From the NCBI GenBank assembly GCA_018241025.1, contig JAFEEQ010000004.1, positions 62,001 through 126,000 of the forward strand: a stretch of 64,000 nt of DNA, given 5' to 3'. This document shows, one piece after another, positions 1 to 9,956 of this stretch (its first letter is position 1; every line of letters begins with the position of its first letter). This DNA comes from Pseudomonadota bacterium (GTDB lineage: Bacteria > Pseudomonadota > Alphaproteobacteria > Micropepsales > Micropepsaceae). The notes beneath the pieces are model-generated. The model was not told where the DNA came from and made no database searches. It saw only the letters and a list, made by a program, of their open reading frames with translations. Position numbers and translations under genes: made by a program.

Positions 1-257
1 CAGTGCATGCCTGTTGCGAATTGGCCGAAGCCGAAGCCCCAGCCGGCTTTCATCGCATTGCGAATGGGGCGCGGAGATGAAACGGCCCCGTCGATCAAGA
101 GAACGAGCGTCGCGAAGCCGAGGAGGAGCGCCGGGAATATTCCCAGCGGAGCGAAGCCAAGCGCCGACAGCGCTCCGGCCCCCACAGCGGCGGCGAATGC
201 GCGCCAGCCCGAGAGCGACTTCAGATAATCTCCGGTTCGGATGAGTGCTGCCGTCAC
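1..257 (-). CDS. lnt: Apolipoprotein N-acyltransferase, N-terminal part (cut by window edge)
   Basis: Read leftwards, this is the first 85 codons of what looks like Lnt, the inner-membrane enzyme that adds the third acyl chain to lipoproteins; the rest lies beyond the left edge. The frame opens with GTG at 257, and its GTGA overlaps the corC stop. The translation shows hydrophobic stretches GALSALGFAPLGIF and LLLGFATLVLLI followed by GWGFGFG, the usual pattern at the start of Lnt. No catalytic residue is inside the window, so the call rests on this pattern plus the phoH-ybeY-corC-lnt order common in Alphaproteobacteria. Confidence 0.8.
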   Translation of the reverse strand, partial: MTAALIRTGDYLKSLSGWRAFAAAVGAGALSALGFAPLGIFPALLLGFATLVLLIDGAVSSPRPIRNAMKAGWGFGFGQFATGMH

Positions 258-1147
258 GCCGCCTCCGGCGGCTTGGCCGGCGCGCGAATCTTCAGGCGCT
301 TCACCCGCCGTGGATCCGCCTCCAGCACCTCGAACTCGTAACCGGAGGGATGGGTGACGATCTCGCCTCTCTGCGGTACGCGTCCGAGCAGGGACACGAC
401 CAGGCCTCCAAGCGAATCGACTTCCTGATCCGCGTCTTCGGGCGCCAGCGCGATCCCCGTCTGATTGCGGAAATCCTCGAGCTCGACCCGCGCGTCGGCG
501 ACGTAGAGGCCGTCGTCGATCTTGCGAATCTGCTGAAGGTCCTCGTCATGCTCGTCGGCGATGTCGCCGACGATCATTTCGATGATGTCTTCGATGGAGA
601 CCAGGCCGTCGGTGCCGCCGTATTCGTCGATCACAAGGGCGAGATGAATGTGTGCGGTCTGCATCTTCAGAAGCAGATCGAGCAGCGGCATCGATGGCGG
701 CGCAAACAGGATGTCGCGCTTGAACTGTGCGATCGAGCCGTCCTTCCAGCGAAAGCTGCCGTCAGTTTGCGTTTCGGCGAAACCGATCACATCCTTGATG
801 TGCACGAAGCCAAGCGGATCGTCGAGCGTTTCGTGATAGATCGGCAGGCGCGAATGCTGCATGTCGCGAAACAGCGCGACGAATTCCGGCAACGAGGTGC
901 TTTCCTCGACGGCGACGATTTCGGCGCGCGGAATCATCACGTCGCTGACGCGCAGTTCCCCGAACCTGAGCAGATTGGTCATCATCTGCCGCTCGGGCGC
1001 GGACAGTTCCTTGGTATGCCTGTCCGACTCTTCGATGACTTCTTCGATGCTCTCACGGATCTGCGCCGCGGCATCGTCGCCACGGATCAGTGTACCGATC
1101 CGCTTGAACAGCGATTGCGGTTTGTCGTCGTCGGTCACGCTCATCAC
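254..1147 (-). CDS. corC: CorC/HlyC-family CBS-domain protein
   Basis: A 297-residue soluble protein of the CorC/HlyC family, linked in the literature to magnesium/cobalt efflux but often of unproven role. Around residue 66 it has RVSDVMIPR, which opens a CBS pair (about 70-190) ending in DEYGGTDGLVS; a CorC_HlyC C-terminal domain follows (about 205-290). The N-terminal DUF21 membrane domain of larger relatives is absent. The first codon is GTG at 1147, overlapping the ybeY stop; the next codon is ATG at 1144 and is an equally good start. The gene sits between ybeY and lnt in one tightly overlapping operon. Confidence 0.9.
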   Translation of the reverse strand: MMSVTDDDKPQSLFKRIGTLIRGDDAAAQIRESIEEVIEESDRHTKELSAPERQMMTNLLRFGELRVSDVMIPRAEIVAVEESTSLPEFVALFRDMQHSRLPIYHETLDDPLGFVHIKDVIGFAETQTDGSFRWKDGSIAQFKRDILFAPPSMPLLDLLLKMQTAHIHLALVIDEYGGTDGLVSIEDIIEMIVGDIADEHDEDLQQIRKIDDGLYVADARVELEDFRNQTGIALAPEDADQEVDSLGGLVVSLLGRVPQRGEIVTHPSGYEFEVLEADPRRVKRLKIRAPAKPPEAA

Positions 1148-1605
1148 GCCGCCTCGCGATAGGGATCGGCGATGCCGAGTTCGGCCAGTATCCGTGTTTC
1201 CAGAGGCTCCATCGCACTGGCGTCGCGCGGCCGGACATGGTCGAACCCGAGCAGATGAAGCACCCCGTGGACCGTCAGATGGGTTGCATGCGCGAGCAGC
1301 GTTTTGCTGCCCGCCTTTGCCTCGCGCTGCGCAACCCCGAATGCGATGGCGACATCGCCGAGATAGCGCTCAGCATTTTCCTGAGCGGGAAAAGACAGAA
1401 CGTTGGTCGGCTTGTCTTTCCCACGGAAATCGCGATTGAGCGCTCTCAGCCGCGCATCGTCCGTCAGGAGCAGCGTCAGGCCGGAGCCTCGATGGGTCTT
1501 GCCGCGCCGCAGCGCCAGTTCCGCCGCTGTCGTAAGGCGCGACCGCAAGCCGCGAAGCTTGCGCCAGCGGTCATCGCCGAATTCGAGATGTATGGAAAAC
1601 GTCAC
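1144..1605 (-). CDS. ybeY: Endoribonuclease YbeY (16S rRNA maturation)
   Basis: A 153-residue protein of the UPF0054/YbeY family, a zinc-dependent endoribonuclease acting in 16S rRNA 3' end maturation and ribosome quality control. The metal motif HxxxHxxxxxH is complete (H113, H117, H123, in HGVLHLLGFDH), and TNVLSFP around residue 67 is a second family signature. The start is GTG at 1605; its GTGA overlaps the phoH stop, so translation is probably coupled to phoH, the usual upstream partner. Confidence 0.95.
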   Translation of the reverse strand: MTFSIHLEFGDDRWRKLRGLRSRLTTAAELALRRGKTHRGSGLTLLLTDDARLRALNRDFRGKDKPTNVLSFPAQENAERYLGDVAIAFGVAQREAKAGSKTLLAHATHLTVHGVLHLLGFDHVRPRDASAMEPLETRILAELGIADPYREAA

Positions 1606-2594
1606 GGGCCGGTCTTTTGCGCGTCGGCTCTATTATAGGCAGCAACAATCCGCGTGACGAGGGCATGGCGCACCACGTCTTTCTCGGAGAAATGGGCGAC
1701 TGCCGCGCCCTCGACACCAGACAGGATGCGGAGCGCCTCGTTGAGTCCGTCGGCCCGGCCGCCCGGCAAGTCGCTCTGGGTCGGGTCGCCGGTCACGACC
1801 ATGCGCGACTCTTCGCCGAGCCTGGTCAGAAACATCTTCATTTGCGCCGGGGTCACGTTCTGGGCCTCGTCGAGAATGACGAAGGCACGGGTCAGCGTCC
1901 GGCCCCGCATGAATGCCAGCGGCGCGACTTCGATCACGCCCGTTTCCAGGAGCTTTTCCGTCCGGTCGCCGAGTACATCGAACAGCGCGTCATAGAGCGG
2001 GCGCAGATAGGGGTCGATCTTTTCCTTCATGTCGCCGGGCAGGAAGCCAAGGCGCTCGCCGGCTTCCAGCGCCGGTCGGGACAGAATGAGCCTGTCGACC
2101 TGGCGTTCGTGCAGAAGATGCGCCCCGAACGCCGCCGCCAGATAGGTCTTGCCCGTGCCGGCTGGGCCGATGCCGAACACCAGCGGATGCGTACGCATCA
2201 GATCGAGATAAGCGGCCTGCGCCGGCGAACGTGCCCGGGTGACCTTGGCGGTCGCTGTCCGGATGGCGGGCGAGCCGAAGGCGTTTCCGACCGTGGCGGC
2301 CGAGCGCTCGCCGGCGAAGCGGATTTCGGCATCGACATCGGCAGCACTGCAGCTGTCGCCGGCTTCGAGACGGGCATAGAGCGCGCGCAATACGCCGGCC
2401 GCGCGTTCGCGCATTTCGGCGGGACCTTCGACGGAGACGAGATTGCCGCGCGATTCGATTCGCACGCCGAGCTTCTGTTCCAGGCGCACGAAGTTGCGGT
2501 CATGCCCGCCTGCGAGAGCAGCCAACAGATGGTTGTCGTTGAATTCGAGCGTGACCTGCTCTTTGGCGGCACGCCTGGGCGCTGCCGGGCTCAA
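1602..2594 (-). CDS. phoH: PhoH-family ATPase
   Basis: A 330-residue PhoH-like P-loop ATPase. Walker A is GPAGTGKT at residues 143-150, and a Walker B region reads FVILDEAQN. The roughly 120 residues before the P-loop match the N-terminal KH-like part of the PhoL/YbeZ branch. It is encoded just upstream of ybeY, the conserved partner in rRNA processing. The start is a TTG at 2594, placed by a TTGA overlap with the miaB stop; no ATG lies nearby. The exact cellular reaction is not settled for this family. Confidence 0.92.
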   Translation of the reverse strand: MSPAAPRRAAKEQVTLEFNDNHLLAALAGGHDRNFVRLEQKLGVRIESRGNLVSVEGPAEMRERAAGVLRALYARLEAGDSCSAADVDAEIRFAGERSAATVGNAFGSPAIRTATAKVTRARSPAQAAYLDLMRTHPLVFGIGPAGTGKTYLAAAFGAHLLHERQVDRLILSRPALEAGERLGFLPGDMKEKIDPYLRPLYDALFDVLGDRTEKLLETGVIEVAPLAFMRGRTLTRAFVILDEAQNVTPAQMKMFLTRLGEESRMVVTGDPTQSDLPGGRADGLNEALRILSGVEGAAVAHFSEKDVVRHALVTRIVAAYNRADAQKTGP

Positions 2595-3925
2595 TGCGCA
2601 AGCTCTTTCTGCCGCAGCAGCGTGCCTTTGAGGCTGTTCGGGTACACGCCGTCGATCGTGACCTGCGCCATCTGTCCTATGAGATGATCTGCGCCGTCGA
2701 CATGCACGGACTGCAGATAGGGGCTGCGCCCGACGGCCTGTCCGGCTTTTCGGCCTGGCTTCTCGAACAGCACGTCCATCCGTCGGCCGGTGCAGGATTG
2801 CTTGAAGGCATCCTGTTGCGCGAGCAGCAACGCGTTGAGCGCCTGCAGTCTCGTATCCTTTACGTCGTCGGGGATCTGCTTGCGCGCCGCGGCGGCCGGC
2901 GTCCCGGGTCGCTGGCTGTACTTGAAAGAGAATGCGCTGGCGTAACGCACGTCACGCACAAGCTGAAGCGTTGCTTCGAAATCCTTGTCGCTCTCGCCCG
3001 GAAACCCGACGATGAAGTCGGAGGTCAGCGCGATGTCGGGACGCGCCGAACGGATACGCTCGACGAGGCGCAGATAATCCTCGGCACGATGCTGCCGGTT
3101 CATCGCATCGAGTATCGCGTCCGATCCCGATTGAACCGGCAGGTGCAGATAAGGCATGAGAGCGGGATTGTCGCCATGCGCCGCGATCAGGTCGTCGGCC
3201 ATGTCGCGCGGATGGCTCGTCGTGTAGCGCAGCCGCGCAAGACCATCGATCCGCGCCAGACGATCCAGCAGCCGCGCAAGCGACCAGGGCTGTCCGTCCA
3301 GGCCTTCGCCGCGATAGGCATTCACGTTCTGACCGAGAAGCGTGATCTCGCGCACGCCGCGCGCGACGAGCCGGCGCGCTTCGTCCTCGATCTGCAACAC
3401 GGTACGCGAATACTCCGCGCCGCGCGTATAGGGCACGACACAGAAGGTGCAGAACTTGTCGCAACCTTCCTGCACCGTCAGGAACGCCGTCACGCCGGCC
3501 GGCGACCCATCTTTCGGCAGGGCGTCGAATTTTTCCAGCGCCGGAAATTCCGTCTCCAGAGCATGCCCGCCCTCACGGGCGATCTTCGCGATCATCTCCG
3601 GCAAGCGGTGATAGCTCTGCGGCCCGACGACGATATCGACCTGCGGCGCGCGCGCGACGATCTCGGCACCCTCGGCCTGGGCTACGCAGCCGGCGACGGC
3701 AATCGTAAGGGGGCGCCCGTCCTTGATCTTCTTGAGGCGGCCGAGTTCCGAATAGACCTTCTCCGCCGCCTTCTCGCGGATATGGCAGGTGTTGAGGATC
3801 ACCATGTCGGCTTCTTCCGCCACATCCGTCGGGCCATAGCCGATCGGCGCCAGCAATTCCGCCATGCGGGCGGAATCGTAGACGTTCATCTGGCAACCGT
3901 AGGTTTTGACGTAGAGCTTCTTCAT
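2591..3925 (-). CDS. miaB: tRNA-2-methylthio-N6-dimethylallyladenosine synthase
   Basis: A 444-residue radical-SAM methylthiotransferase that adds the 2-methylthio group at A37 of tRNAs reading UNN codons. The N-terminal UPF0004 domain has the three auxiliary cluster cysteines (C11, C47, C80). The radical-SAM motif CxxxCxxC is C155, C159, C162 (CDKFCTFC). A C-terminal TRAM domain ends the protein. Length and motifs are full-size for MiaB. It lies between plsC (19 bases upstream) and phoH (4-base overlap). Confidence 0.96.
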   Translation of the reverse strand: MKKLYVKTYGCQMNVYDSARMAELLAPIGYGPTDVAEEADMVILNTCHIREKAAEKVYSELGRLKKIKDGRPLTIAVAGCVAQAEGAEIVARAPQVDIVVGPQSYHRLPEMIAKIAREGGHALETEFPALEKFDALPKDGSPAGVTAFLTVQEGCDKFCTFCVVPYTRGAEYSRTVLQIEDEARRLVARGVREITLLGQNVNAYRGEGLDGQPWSLARLLDRLARIDGLARLRYTTSHPRDMADDLIAAHGDNPALMPYLHLPVQSGSDAILDAMNRQHRAEDYLRLVERIRSARPDIALTSDFIVGFPGESDKDFEATLQLVRDVRYASAFSFKYSQRPGTPAAAARKQIPDDVKDTRLQALNALLLAQQDAFKQSCTGRRMDVLFEKPGRKAGQAVGRSPYLQSVHVDGADHLIGQMAQVTIDGVYPNSLKGTLLRQKELAH

Positions 3926-3943
3926 GGGGCGGCGGTTATACGG

Positions 3944-4789
3944 TCACGCCACCGCCGGCGCCAGTACGGGGAGCGGTTCCTCGACGGGCGTCGGGCCTGT
4001 CAGGCCACAGAGTGCCCGGTTTTGACCTTGGCGGATAACCCGTTCCGCCCGCACCGCCAGCGCCTTGCGGCCGCCGACATCATCGACCGTCATCGGCTGG
4101 TGGAATTCGACGACGACTTCGATTGGTCCGGTCAAAAGGGCTTCCCAGAGATGCGGTACCAGTTCCATGTCGCCATACCATGCGAAGAGCGGGCGGTTCT
4201 CCCGCCCCATCGGCATGCCGTGAAGGCCGACATAGGCAGTCGAGACCGGCTGGACCTTGACCGGCCTGTCATGGCCGTGCGCGTCGCGCACCCGCGCCTC
4301 GACCGCGCCCATCAGCGCGCTCTTGAAGGGGAGCACCTTGTTGCCGTCGTTCGAGGTGCCTTCGGGGAACAGCACCAGCGTATCGCCGGCGAGCAGGCGC
4401 TCGCGAATCTGGTCGCGCGCCTCGCCCGTTGCCGTGCGGCGCGTGCGCTCAACGAAGACCGTCTCCTGCAGTTTGGCGAGCGTCGAAAACAGCGGCCAGG
4501 TCGCCACCTCTGCCTTGGCAACAAAAGACACACGCGTCGCGGCGGAGAAAATGATGATGTCGAGCCATGAGGTGTGATTGGCGACAATCAATACGCCCTC
4601 ACCGGTCAAAGGCTGCCCGACCGTGCGGATACGGATGCCGAACAACCGCGCCATGAAGCGATGATAGTTGTGCGGAAAGGTCTTGCGGCTCTTCCAGCCG
4701 AAGCGCAGCGCCATCGACTGATAGGGGATCAGCACAAGCGTCACTGCGAGGAATACGCTGACGATTATGGTGGCGCGCAGCGTCTGCAT
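3944..4789 (-). CDS. plsC: 1-acyl-sn-glycerol-3-phosphate acyltransferase
   Basis: A 281-residue membrane acyltransferase of the PlsC family, making phosphatidic acid from lysophosphatidic acid. One hydrophobic helix lies at residues 5-25. The catalytic HX4D motif is H72-D77 (NHTSWLD) and the substrate motif FPEGTS has E143-G144-T145. The ATG start shares one base with the fur stop (TGATG), which implies coupled translation. Ornithine-lipid or lysophospholipid specificity cannot be excluded, because olsA-type enzymes share these motifs; olsB is at 41351 in this window. Confidence 0.9.
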   Translation of the reverse strand: MQTLRATIIVSVFLAVTLVLIPYQSMALRFGWKSRKTFPHNYHRFMARLFGIRIRTVGQPLTGEGVLIVANHTSWLDIIIFSAATRVSFVAKAEVATWPLFSTLAKLQETVFVERTRRTATGEARDQIRERLLAGDTLVLFPEGTSNDGNKVLPFKSALMGAVEARVRDAHGHDRPVKVQPVSTAYVGLHGMPMGRENRPLFAWYGDMELVPHLWEALLTGPIEVVVEFHQPMTVDDVGGRKALAVRAERVIRQGQNRALCGLTGPTPVEEPLPVLAPAVA

Positions 4790-5208
4790 CAGCGCGGCTT
4801 CTTGCTGCCCTTCGGCACGCCATAGAGTTCGAGGCGATGATCGACCAGTTCGAAGCCCAGTTCCTCCGCCACGCGGCGCTGGAGCTTCTCGATGTCTTCA
4901 TTGCGGAATTCTATCACGTTACCCGATTGCACATCGATGAGATGGTCATGATGGGCCTCGGGCGCCTCTTCGTAGCGCGAACGGCCGTCGCGGAAATCGT
5001 GCCGCTCCAGGATGCCGGCGTCTTCGAACAGCTTCACGGTGCGGTAGACGGTAGCGATGGAGATATGCGGGTCGATGCTCGATGCGCGGCGGTAGAGCTC
5101 TTCGGCGTCGGGATGGTCGAGGGCATCCGACAGAACGCGCGCGATAACGCGGCGCTGCTCGGTCATGCGCAGGCCCTTGTCGGCACAGAGCTTTTCGATG
5201 CGCGTCAA
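4789..5208 (-). CDS. fur: Fur/Mur-type metalloregulator
   Basis: A Fur-family winged-helix repressor of about 139 residues. The DNA-reading helix region reads ISIATVYRTVKLFEDAGI, and the metal-site signature HHDHLIDV is present. There is no C-terminal CxxC pair. The sequence resembles the alphaproteobacterial Fur/Mur branch, which in rhizobia senses manganese rather than iron, so the metal is uncertain. The start chosen is TTG at 5208 because a GGGAG lies six bases upstream; a TTG at 5238 would add ten residues. It sits inside a housekeeping operon between rimI and plsC. Confidence 0.88.
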   Translation of the reverse strand: MTRIEKLCADKGLRMTEQRRVIARVLSDALDHPDAEELYRRASSIDPHISIATVYRTVKLFEDAGILERHDFRDGRSRYEEAPEAHHDHLIDVQSGNVIEFRNEDIEKLQRRVAEELGFELVDHRLELYGVPKGSKKPR

Positions 5209-5240
5209 GCAGGTCTCCCGTCGGGCTTCAGGCGCCAACT

Positions 5241-5708
5241 TTAACCAGCCGGCGGGCTTTTCCCAAGGGGCGAAAGCGGCAGGGCGCTGCTGAGAATCAA
5301 GGCATCTTCAGGCGTTTGGCGCCCGGCGGTGTAATACCCTTTGCGCGTTGCGGTTTCAGTCAGACCAAGTCGGCGATAGAGCGTCCGGGCCGCGAGATTC
5401 CCGGCCGCCACCTCCAGAAAGAGAGTCTGCGCGCCCAATTTGGCAGCGTGGCTGGCTGCTTCGCTAACCAGGGTCGAGCCGATCCCATAGCGGCGCGCCT
5501 CCGGCAGCACGGCGAGCGTCAGGATCTCGGCCTCGCCGCCCGCCGCACGGGCCAGCGCGAAGCCTTCGGGCGCGGCGAATGCGAAGGTCCCGGGCATGGT
5601 GAGAAGGTCGGCGATGGCCTTCGCTGACCAGGCATCGGGAAAGCACTGCGCATGAATTGCTGCCAGCGGCGCGGTATCGAGACCGGCAGGAAACAGGGCA
5701 ATGCTCAT
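5241..5708 (-). CDS. rimI: Ribosomal-protein-alanine N-acetyltransferase
   Basis: A 155-residue GNAT protein placed directly after tsaB (ATGA overlap), the normal position of rimI. The acetyl-CoA loop is present in the form PEARRYGIGSTLV, and LFLEVAAGNLAARTLYRRLGL matches the RimI signature with N and Y near the active site. The family acetylates the N-terminus of ribosomal protein S18; other GNAT substrates are possible. It ends with a proline-rich tail. Confidence 0.9.
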   Translation of the reverse strand: MSIALFPAGLDTAPLAAIHAQCFPDAWSAKAIADLLTMPGTFAFAAPEGFALARAAGGEAEILTLAVLPEARRYGIGSTLVSEAASHAAKLGAQTLFLEVAAGNLAARTLYRRLGLTETATRKGYYTAGRQTPEDALILSSALPLSPLGKSPPAG

Positions 5709-6331
5709 CGTACCGCCGGCAGTTTCGCATCCGGTGCGCGCAGATAGAGCGGACGCGGCGCATCGGCCGAGGGCTCGGCCTGCTGCGCGAGCCGCCCGAC
5801 CCAGAGCGCGTCGGGCTGACGAATATCGGACAAGATCGATCCTGGGAGCCGCGCCTGCATCGCGGGCGCTGCCGTCCCGGCCAGCACCACCGGCGCCGCG
5901 ATGTCCGACAGGAGCGCGACCGCGGCCTCGAAATCCATCACGGCCGGGCCAAGGCGGCCGGGCACTTCAAGATAGACCTCGTCGCGCTTGGCATCGTGGA
6001 TCGCGGCCACGACGCCATCGCCCGCCGCCGCAGCCATGGCGGCGAGGGTCGTCACGCCATTGAGCGGCCGGTTCAGCGCAACACGCAGGCCGCGCATGAA
6101 GGCGAGGCCAACACGCTGACCGGTGAAGGTGCCTGGTCCGATCGTCACGCCGAGCCTGTCCAAGTCCTTGAAGGCGAGCCCGCTCTCCGACATGGCGGCC
6201 TCGACCATCGGCGCCAACGCTTCGGCATGTCCGCGCGCCATTTCCTCGTAGCGATGCGCCAGAACCCTGTTGCCATCGAGGACAGCAACCGAACAGGCGC
6301 CAAGCGCCGTATCGACGGCCAGCAGCGTCAC
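5705..6331 (-). CDS. tsaB: tRNA t6A synthesis protein TsaB
   Basis: A 208-residue TsaB (YeaZ) protein, the dimerising partner of TsaD in making threonylcarbamoyladenosine at A37 of ANN-decoding tRNAs. It opens with [15 protein letters not shown], and the core motif [11 protein letters not shown] (standard GPGSFTGLR) follows, so the ASKHA-like fold is complete. The start is GTG at 6331; its GTGA overlaps the stop of the nitroreductase gene. The stop overlaps the rimI start (ATGA). Confidence 0.93.
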   Translation of the reverse strand: MTLLAVDTALGACSVAVLDGNRVLAHRYEEMARGHAEALAPMVEAAMSESGLAFKDLDRLGVTIGPGTFTGQRVGLAFMRGLRVALNRPLNGVTTLAAMAAAAGDGVVAAIHDAKRDEVYLEVPGRLGPAVMDFEAAVALLSDIAAPVVLAGTAAPAMQARLPGSILSDIRQPDALWVGRLAQQAEPSADAPRPLYLRAPDAKLPAVR

Positions 6332-6936
6332 AGGATCGTGCAGGCTTCGTCGAAGGCAAGACGCGGATTGCGCGCAAAGACACCCAACGGATCGCCATAA
6401 CCGAGGCCGCAGATGAAATTCGATTTGATGCGGGTGCCGGCGAAGAACTCTTCGTCGACCTTGGCGTTGTTGAAGCCCGACATCGGACCACAATCGAGGC
6501 CCAGCGCGCGGGCGGCTATGATCAGATAGGCGCCCTGCAGCGTCCCGTTGCGAAAGGCCGTCACCTGTTCGACGTCTGGATCGGCGAACCAGCTCTTCGC
6601 GGTCTGATCGTGCGGGAAAAGCTCGGGGAGCTTCTGCGCGAAATCGAGATCGTAGCCCACGATCGCCGTCACCGGCGCAGTACGGATCTTGACCTGATTT
6701 CCGGATGAGGCGTGTTTCGCGAGGCGTTCTTTTGCCTCGGGCGTCGTGAGAAATAGAAACCGCGCCGGTGAACAATTCGCGCTGGTCGGCCCGAAACGCA
6801 GCAAGTCGTATACCGCCATGATATGCGCGGGCGAGACCGGACGGTCCTGCCATTTGTTCTGGGTGCGCGCGTCGCGGAAAATGCGGTTCAGCGCTTCGTC
6901 GTTGACGGCGTGATGATCGTCCATGGCTACCGGCAC
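6328..6936 (-). CDS. Nitroreductase-family protein, RutE/HadB-like
   Basis: A roughly 200-residue FMN-dependent nitroreductase fold protein. The segment [16 protein letters not shown] and the later [20 protein letters not shown] are typical of the RutE/HadB branch, whose E. coli member reduces malonic semialdehyde. Nothing of the rut pathway is nearby, so the substrate is open. It is the first gene of the tsaB-lnt run. GTG at 6936 opens the frame; ATG at 6924 is an alternative and starts at the usual N-terminal position. Neither has a clear ribosome-binding site. Confidence 0.85.
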   Translation of the reverse strand: MPVAMDDHHAVNDEALNRIFRDARTQNKWQDRPVSPAHIMAVYDLLRFGPTSANCSPARFLFLTTPEAKERLAKHASSGNQVKIRTAPVTAIVGYDLDFAQKLPELFPHDQTAKSWFADPDVEQVTAFRNGTLQGAYLIIAARALGLDCGPMSGFNNAKVDEEFFAGTRIKSNFICGLGYGDPLGVFARNPRLAFDEACTIL

Positions 6937-6958
6937 AAGTGAATTCGACGCGGCGAGC

Positions 6959-7522
6959 TTACACCGCTTCGACCGCGTTCACTTCCGGAACGTAGTGGCG
7001 CAGCATGTTTTCGATGCCGTTCTTGAGCGTCAGCGTCGAGGACGGGCAACCGGCGCAGGAGCCCTGCAGATGCAGGAACACGATGCCCGAACTGCCGTCG
7101 AAGCCCTTGTAGATGATATCGCCCCCGTCCTGCGCCACCGCCGGGCGGACGCGGGTGTCGATCAATTCCTTGATCTGGGCGATGACTTCGGGATCGCCTT
7201 CCTCGCCATAACTGGCGTCGTCGGCTTCCTCGGCCGTGCCCGAGAGCAACGGCAGGTCCCGGGTGAAATGCTCCATGATCGCGCCGAGGATCGCAGGCTT
7301 CAGATGCTTCCAGTCGCCGTCCCGCTTGGTGACCGAGATGAAATCCGAACCGAAAAAGACCCGGCTCACATCCGGAATCTCGAACAGCGCTGCCGCCAAT
7401 GGCGAACGCCCGCCGGCTTCCTTGCTCGGAAAATCCGCGACCTGGCCGTCACCCATGACGTCGCGGCCCGGCAGGAATTTCAGCGTCGCCGGATTGGGCG
7501 TGGATTCGGTCTGGATGAACAT
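6959..7522 (-). CDS. nfuA: NfuA-type Fe-S cluster carrier
   Basis: A 187-residue Nfu protein that carries and delivers iron-sulfur clusters. An N-terminal Nfu_N domain (from [15 protein letters not shown] to about residue 90) is followed by a NifU C-terminal domain with the cluster-binding CxxC pair C156 and C159 (CAGC). The ATG at 7522 has AGGAG six bases upstream. This eukaryote-like Nfu layout is standard in Alphaproteobacteria. Confidence 0.95.
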   Translation of the reverse strand: MFIQTESTPNPATLKFLPGRDVMGDGQVADFPSKEAGGRSPLAAALFEIPDVSRVFFGSDFISVTKRDGDWKHLKPAILGAIMEHFTRDLPLLSGTAEEADDASYGEEGDPEVIAQIKELIDTRVRPAVAQDGGDIIYKGFDGSSGIVFLHLQGSCAGCPSSTLTLKNGIENMLRHYVPEVNAVEAV

Positions 7523-7584
7523 GGCGGTCTCCTTGAGCCCTACATGGACCTCATCGGCGGCGCGATCAAGGCCGCCTGAAACCC

Positions 7585-7782
7585 TCAGAAATCCGAGGTT
7601 ATTCCGCCTTTTTCCCAGTCGCCGAAGCGGGTCGGCTCGGGCCCCTTCGGGCCACCGAGCTCGGGTGCCATTGGCCGCGGCACCGCCTTGCGGCGGCGTT
7701 CCTCGGCTTCGGCCGCGGCCCGAATACCAGCTTCGCGCACACGCTTGGCGATTTCGGCTTTTGTCGGCTTTTTGGCGGCCAT
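7585..7782 (-). CDS. DUF1674 protein (SDHAF4-like)
   Basis: A 65-residue protein ending in the DUF1674 signature RFGDWEKGGITSDF. In mitochondria the homologous factor SDHAF4 helps assemble the flavinated subunit of succinate dehydrogenase; a similar role here is inference. The N-terminal half is lysine/arginine-rich and probably disordered. It reads in the same direction as nfuA, 62 bases downstream, and is divergent from htpX, 48 bases away. Confidence 0.85.
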   Translation of the reverse strand: MAAKKPTKAEIAKRVREAGIRAAAEAEERRRKAVPRPMAPELGGPKGPEPTRFGDWEKGGITSDF

Positions 7783-7830
7783 ACCGGCTCCGCTTGACCC
7801 TGTCCGCCCTGACCATACATCAAGACGGCC

Positions 7831-8697
7831 ATGAACACCCTGCGCACCGGCTTCCTGATGGCGGCAATGACCGCCCTGTTCCTCTTCGTCGGCTATCTCG
7901 TCGGCGGCGAGGCCGGCATGATCCTGGCGTTCTTGTTCGCCGCGGGCACCAATCTCTTTGCCTACTGGAACTCGGACAAGGTGCTGCTGTCGATGTACGG
8001 CGCCCGCCCGGTAGACGACACGAGCGCGCCCGACCTGCTGCACATGGTTCGTCAACTCGCAGGACAGGCCGGGCTGCCCATGCCCAAGGTGTACATTGTC
8101 GACAACGACCAGCCGAACGCCTTCGCCACCGGGCGCAATCCGGAGCATGCAGCCGTCTGTGTCACGACCGGATTGCTCAGGCGCGTCAGCCAGGAAGAAC
8201 TCGCCGGCGTCCTCGCCCATGAGCTGGGCCATGTGAAACATCGCGATACGCTCACCATGACCATCACCGCGACCATTGCCGGCGCGATCTCGATGCTGGC
8301 GAATTTCGCACTGTTCTTCGGCGGCGGCGAACGGCGCAACGGTCTTGGCATCATCGGCGTCCTGCTGGTCTCGATCCTTGCGCCGTTTGCCGCGGTGCTC
8401 GTGCAGATGGCGATCAGCCGCTCGCGTGAGTTCGAAGCCGACCGTGCCGGTGCCGAGATTTCGGGCCGCCCGCTCTGGCTCGCCTCCGCCCTGCAAAAGA
8501 TCGATCACGCGGCAGGCGCTATCGCCAATCCTGAGGCGGAGGCCAATCCGGCAACCGCGCATCTCTTCATCGTCAACCCGTTGAGCGGCGGCGGCCTTTC
8601 GGGTCTCTTCGCCAGCCACCCTTCGACTGAGGAACGCATCGCGCGCCTGCGCGCGATGGCTGGCCAACCCGCCGCACAGCGCGGACCCTGGGCGTGA
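7831..8697 (+). CDS. htpX: Zinc metalloprotease HtpX
   Basis: A 288-residue membrane M48 peptidase for quality control of inner-membrane proteins. Two hydrophobic segments open the protein (about 8-45). The zinc motif HExxH is H130-E131-H134 (AHELGH), and a downstream [10 protein letters not shown] supplies the third ligand. Two more hydrophobic stretches lie at about 145-195. Its TGA overlaps the GTG start of rsmB. Confidence 0.96.
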   Translation: MNTLRTGFLMAAMTALFLFVGYLVGGEAGMILAFLFAAGTNLFAYWNSDKVLLSMYGARPVDDTSAPDLLHMVRQLAGQAGLPMPKVYIVDNDQPNAFATGRNPEHAAVCVTTGLLRRVSQEELAGVLAHELGHVKHRDTLTMTITATIAGAISMLANFALFFGGGERRNGLGIIGVLLVSILAPFAAVLVQMAISRSREFEADRAGAEISGRPLWLASALQKIDHAAGAIANPEAEANPATAHLFIVNPLSGGGLSGLFASHPSTEERIARLRAMAGQPAAQRGPWA

Positions 8698-9956
8698 GCG
8701 GCGCCCGCGCCGCGGCGCAGATTGTCCTGTCCGAAGTTCTTCGCAAGCGGCGCCCGCTGGACGCAGCGCTCGAAGCGATCCCGCCGATGGACAGCCGCGA
8801 TGCCGGCTTCGCGCGCGCCATCGCCGGCGAGACCCTGCGCCGTCTCGGTCAGCTTGAGGCACTGATCCGCGGCTTCGTGCCCAAGGCACCACCACCGCAC
8901 AAGGCGGGACCGACGCTGGAGATCCTCTTCGCCGGAGCCTGCGAGTTGCTGTTTCTCGACGTGGCGCCGCATGCCGCGGTCGACGGCGCAAATCGCCTCG
9001 CACAGGCCGACAACAAGGCGCGCCACTTCAAGCCGCTGATCAATGCCGTGCTGCGTCGCGTCGCGCGCGAAGGACGCGAGATCATTGCCACGCAGGATGC
9101 CGCCAGACTCAACACGCCGGACTGGCTCTGGGACCAATGGTGCGATGCCTATGGCGAAGGTACTGCGCGCGACATCGCCGTTGCTCATCTCGGCCTGCCG
9201 CCGACCGATATCGTCGCGCGGAGCGGCACCCCTTCTATCGGCGAGCCTCTGTTCGGAAACGTAAGCCGGCTCACCGGTTCCGAACGCATCGACGCTCTGC
9301 CCGGCTTTGCCGAGGGCGATTGGTGGGTCCAGGATTTTGCCGCAAGCCTGCCGGCGCGCCTTCTCGGAGATGTCCGCGGCAAGCCTGTGCTCGATCTCTG
9401 CGCCGCGCCCGGCGGCAAGACGATGCAGCTGGCCGCGATGGGCGCCCATGTGACCGCCGTCGAGCGCGAGCCGCAGCGCCTCGCCCGCATCCGCGAAAAT
9501 CTCGCGCGCACCAAGCTGGACGCCACATTGATCGAGTCCGATGTCCGCGATTTGCGGCCCGCAGCACTGGCGCCCTTCGTGCTGCTCGACGCGCCCTGCA
9601 CCGCCACCGGCACCATCCGCCGCCATCCCGAACTGCCCTGGATCAAGAGCGCGTCCGATGTGACGCTGTGCGAGCAGGCGGCTGGCGAATTGCTCGATGC
9701 CGCAGCGGAGATGGTCGCGCCGGGCGGGCTTCTGGTCTTCGCCGTCTGCTCGTTGGAGCCGGAAGAAGGCATTCGGCAGGCCAATGCCTTTTTGCGGCGC
9801 GATGAGCGCTTCCGTCGTGAACCGGTTCGATCGGACGAGGTGTTCGGCCTCGACGCGTGCATCAGCGCCGAGGGCGATTTGCGCACGCTGCCGTCGCATC
9901 TGGCCGAGCGCGGCGGGATGGACGGCTTCTTCGCGGCACGCCTACGGCGTCTATAG
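8694..9956 (+). CDS. rsmB: 16S rRNA (cytosine-967-C5)-methyltransferase
   Basis: A 420-residue RsmB/Sun-family enzyme. An N-terminal NusB-like RNA-binding domain (about 1-135) precedes a SAM-dependent methyltransferase with [15 protein letters not shown] as the SAM loop. Both catalytic cysteines are present: C302 in the PCTATG motif and C352 in the VCSLEPEEG motif. The start is GTG at 8694 in a GTGA overlap with htpX. Other NOL1/NOP2/Sun enzymes share the catalytic part, but the NusB domain favours RsmB. Confidence 0.92.
   Translation: MSGARAAAQIVLSEVLRKRRPLDAALEAIPPMDSRDAGFARAIAGETLRRLGQLEALIRGFVPKAPPPHKAGPTLEILFAGACELLFLDVAPHAAVDGANRLAQADNKARHFKPLINAVLRRVAREGREIIATQDAARLNTPDWLWDQWCDAYGEGTARDIAVAHLGLPPTDIVARSGTPSIGEPLFGNVSRLTGSERIDALPGFAEGDWWVQDFAASLPARLLGDVRGKPVLDLCAAPGGKTMQLAAMGAHVTAVEREPQRLARIRENLARTKLDATLIESDVRDLRPAALAPFVLLDAPCTATGTIRRHPELPWIKSASDVTLCEQAAGELLDAAAEMVAPGGLLVFAVCSLEPEEGIRQANAFLRRDERFRREPVRSDEVFGLDACISAEGDLRTLPSHLAERGGMDGFFAARLRRL

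Noticed and set aside
2594..4570. Long open frame of 658 codons on the plus strand opposite miaB and plsC
   Set aside because: It lies antisense to two complete, well-recognised genes and has no domain; long antisense frames are expected at this GC content.
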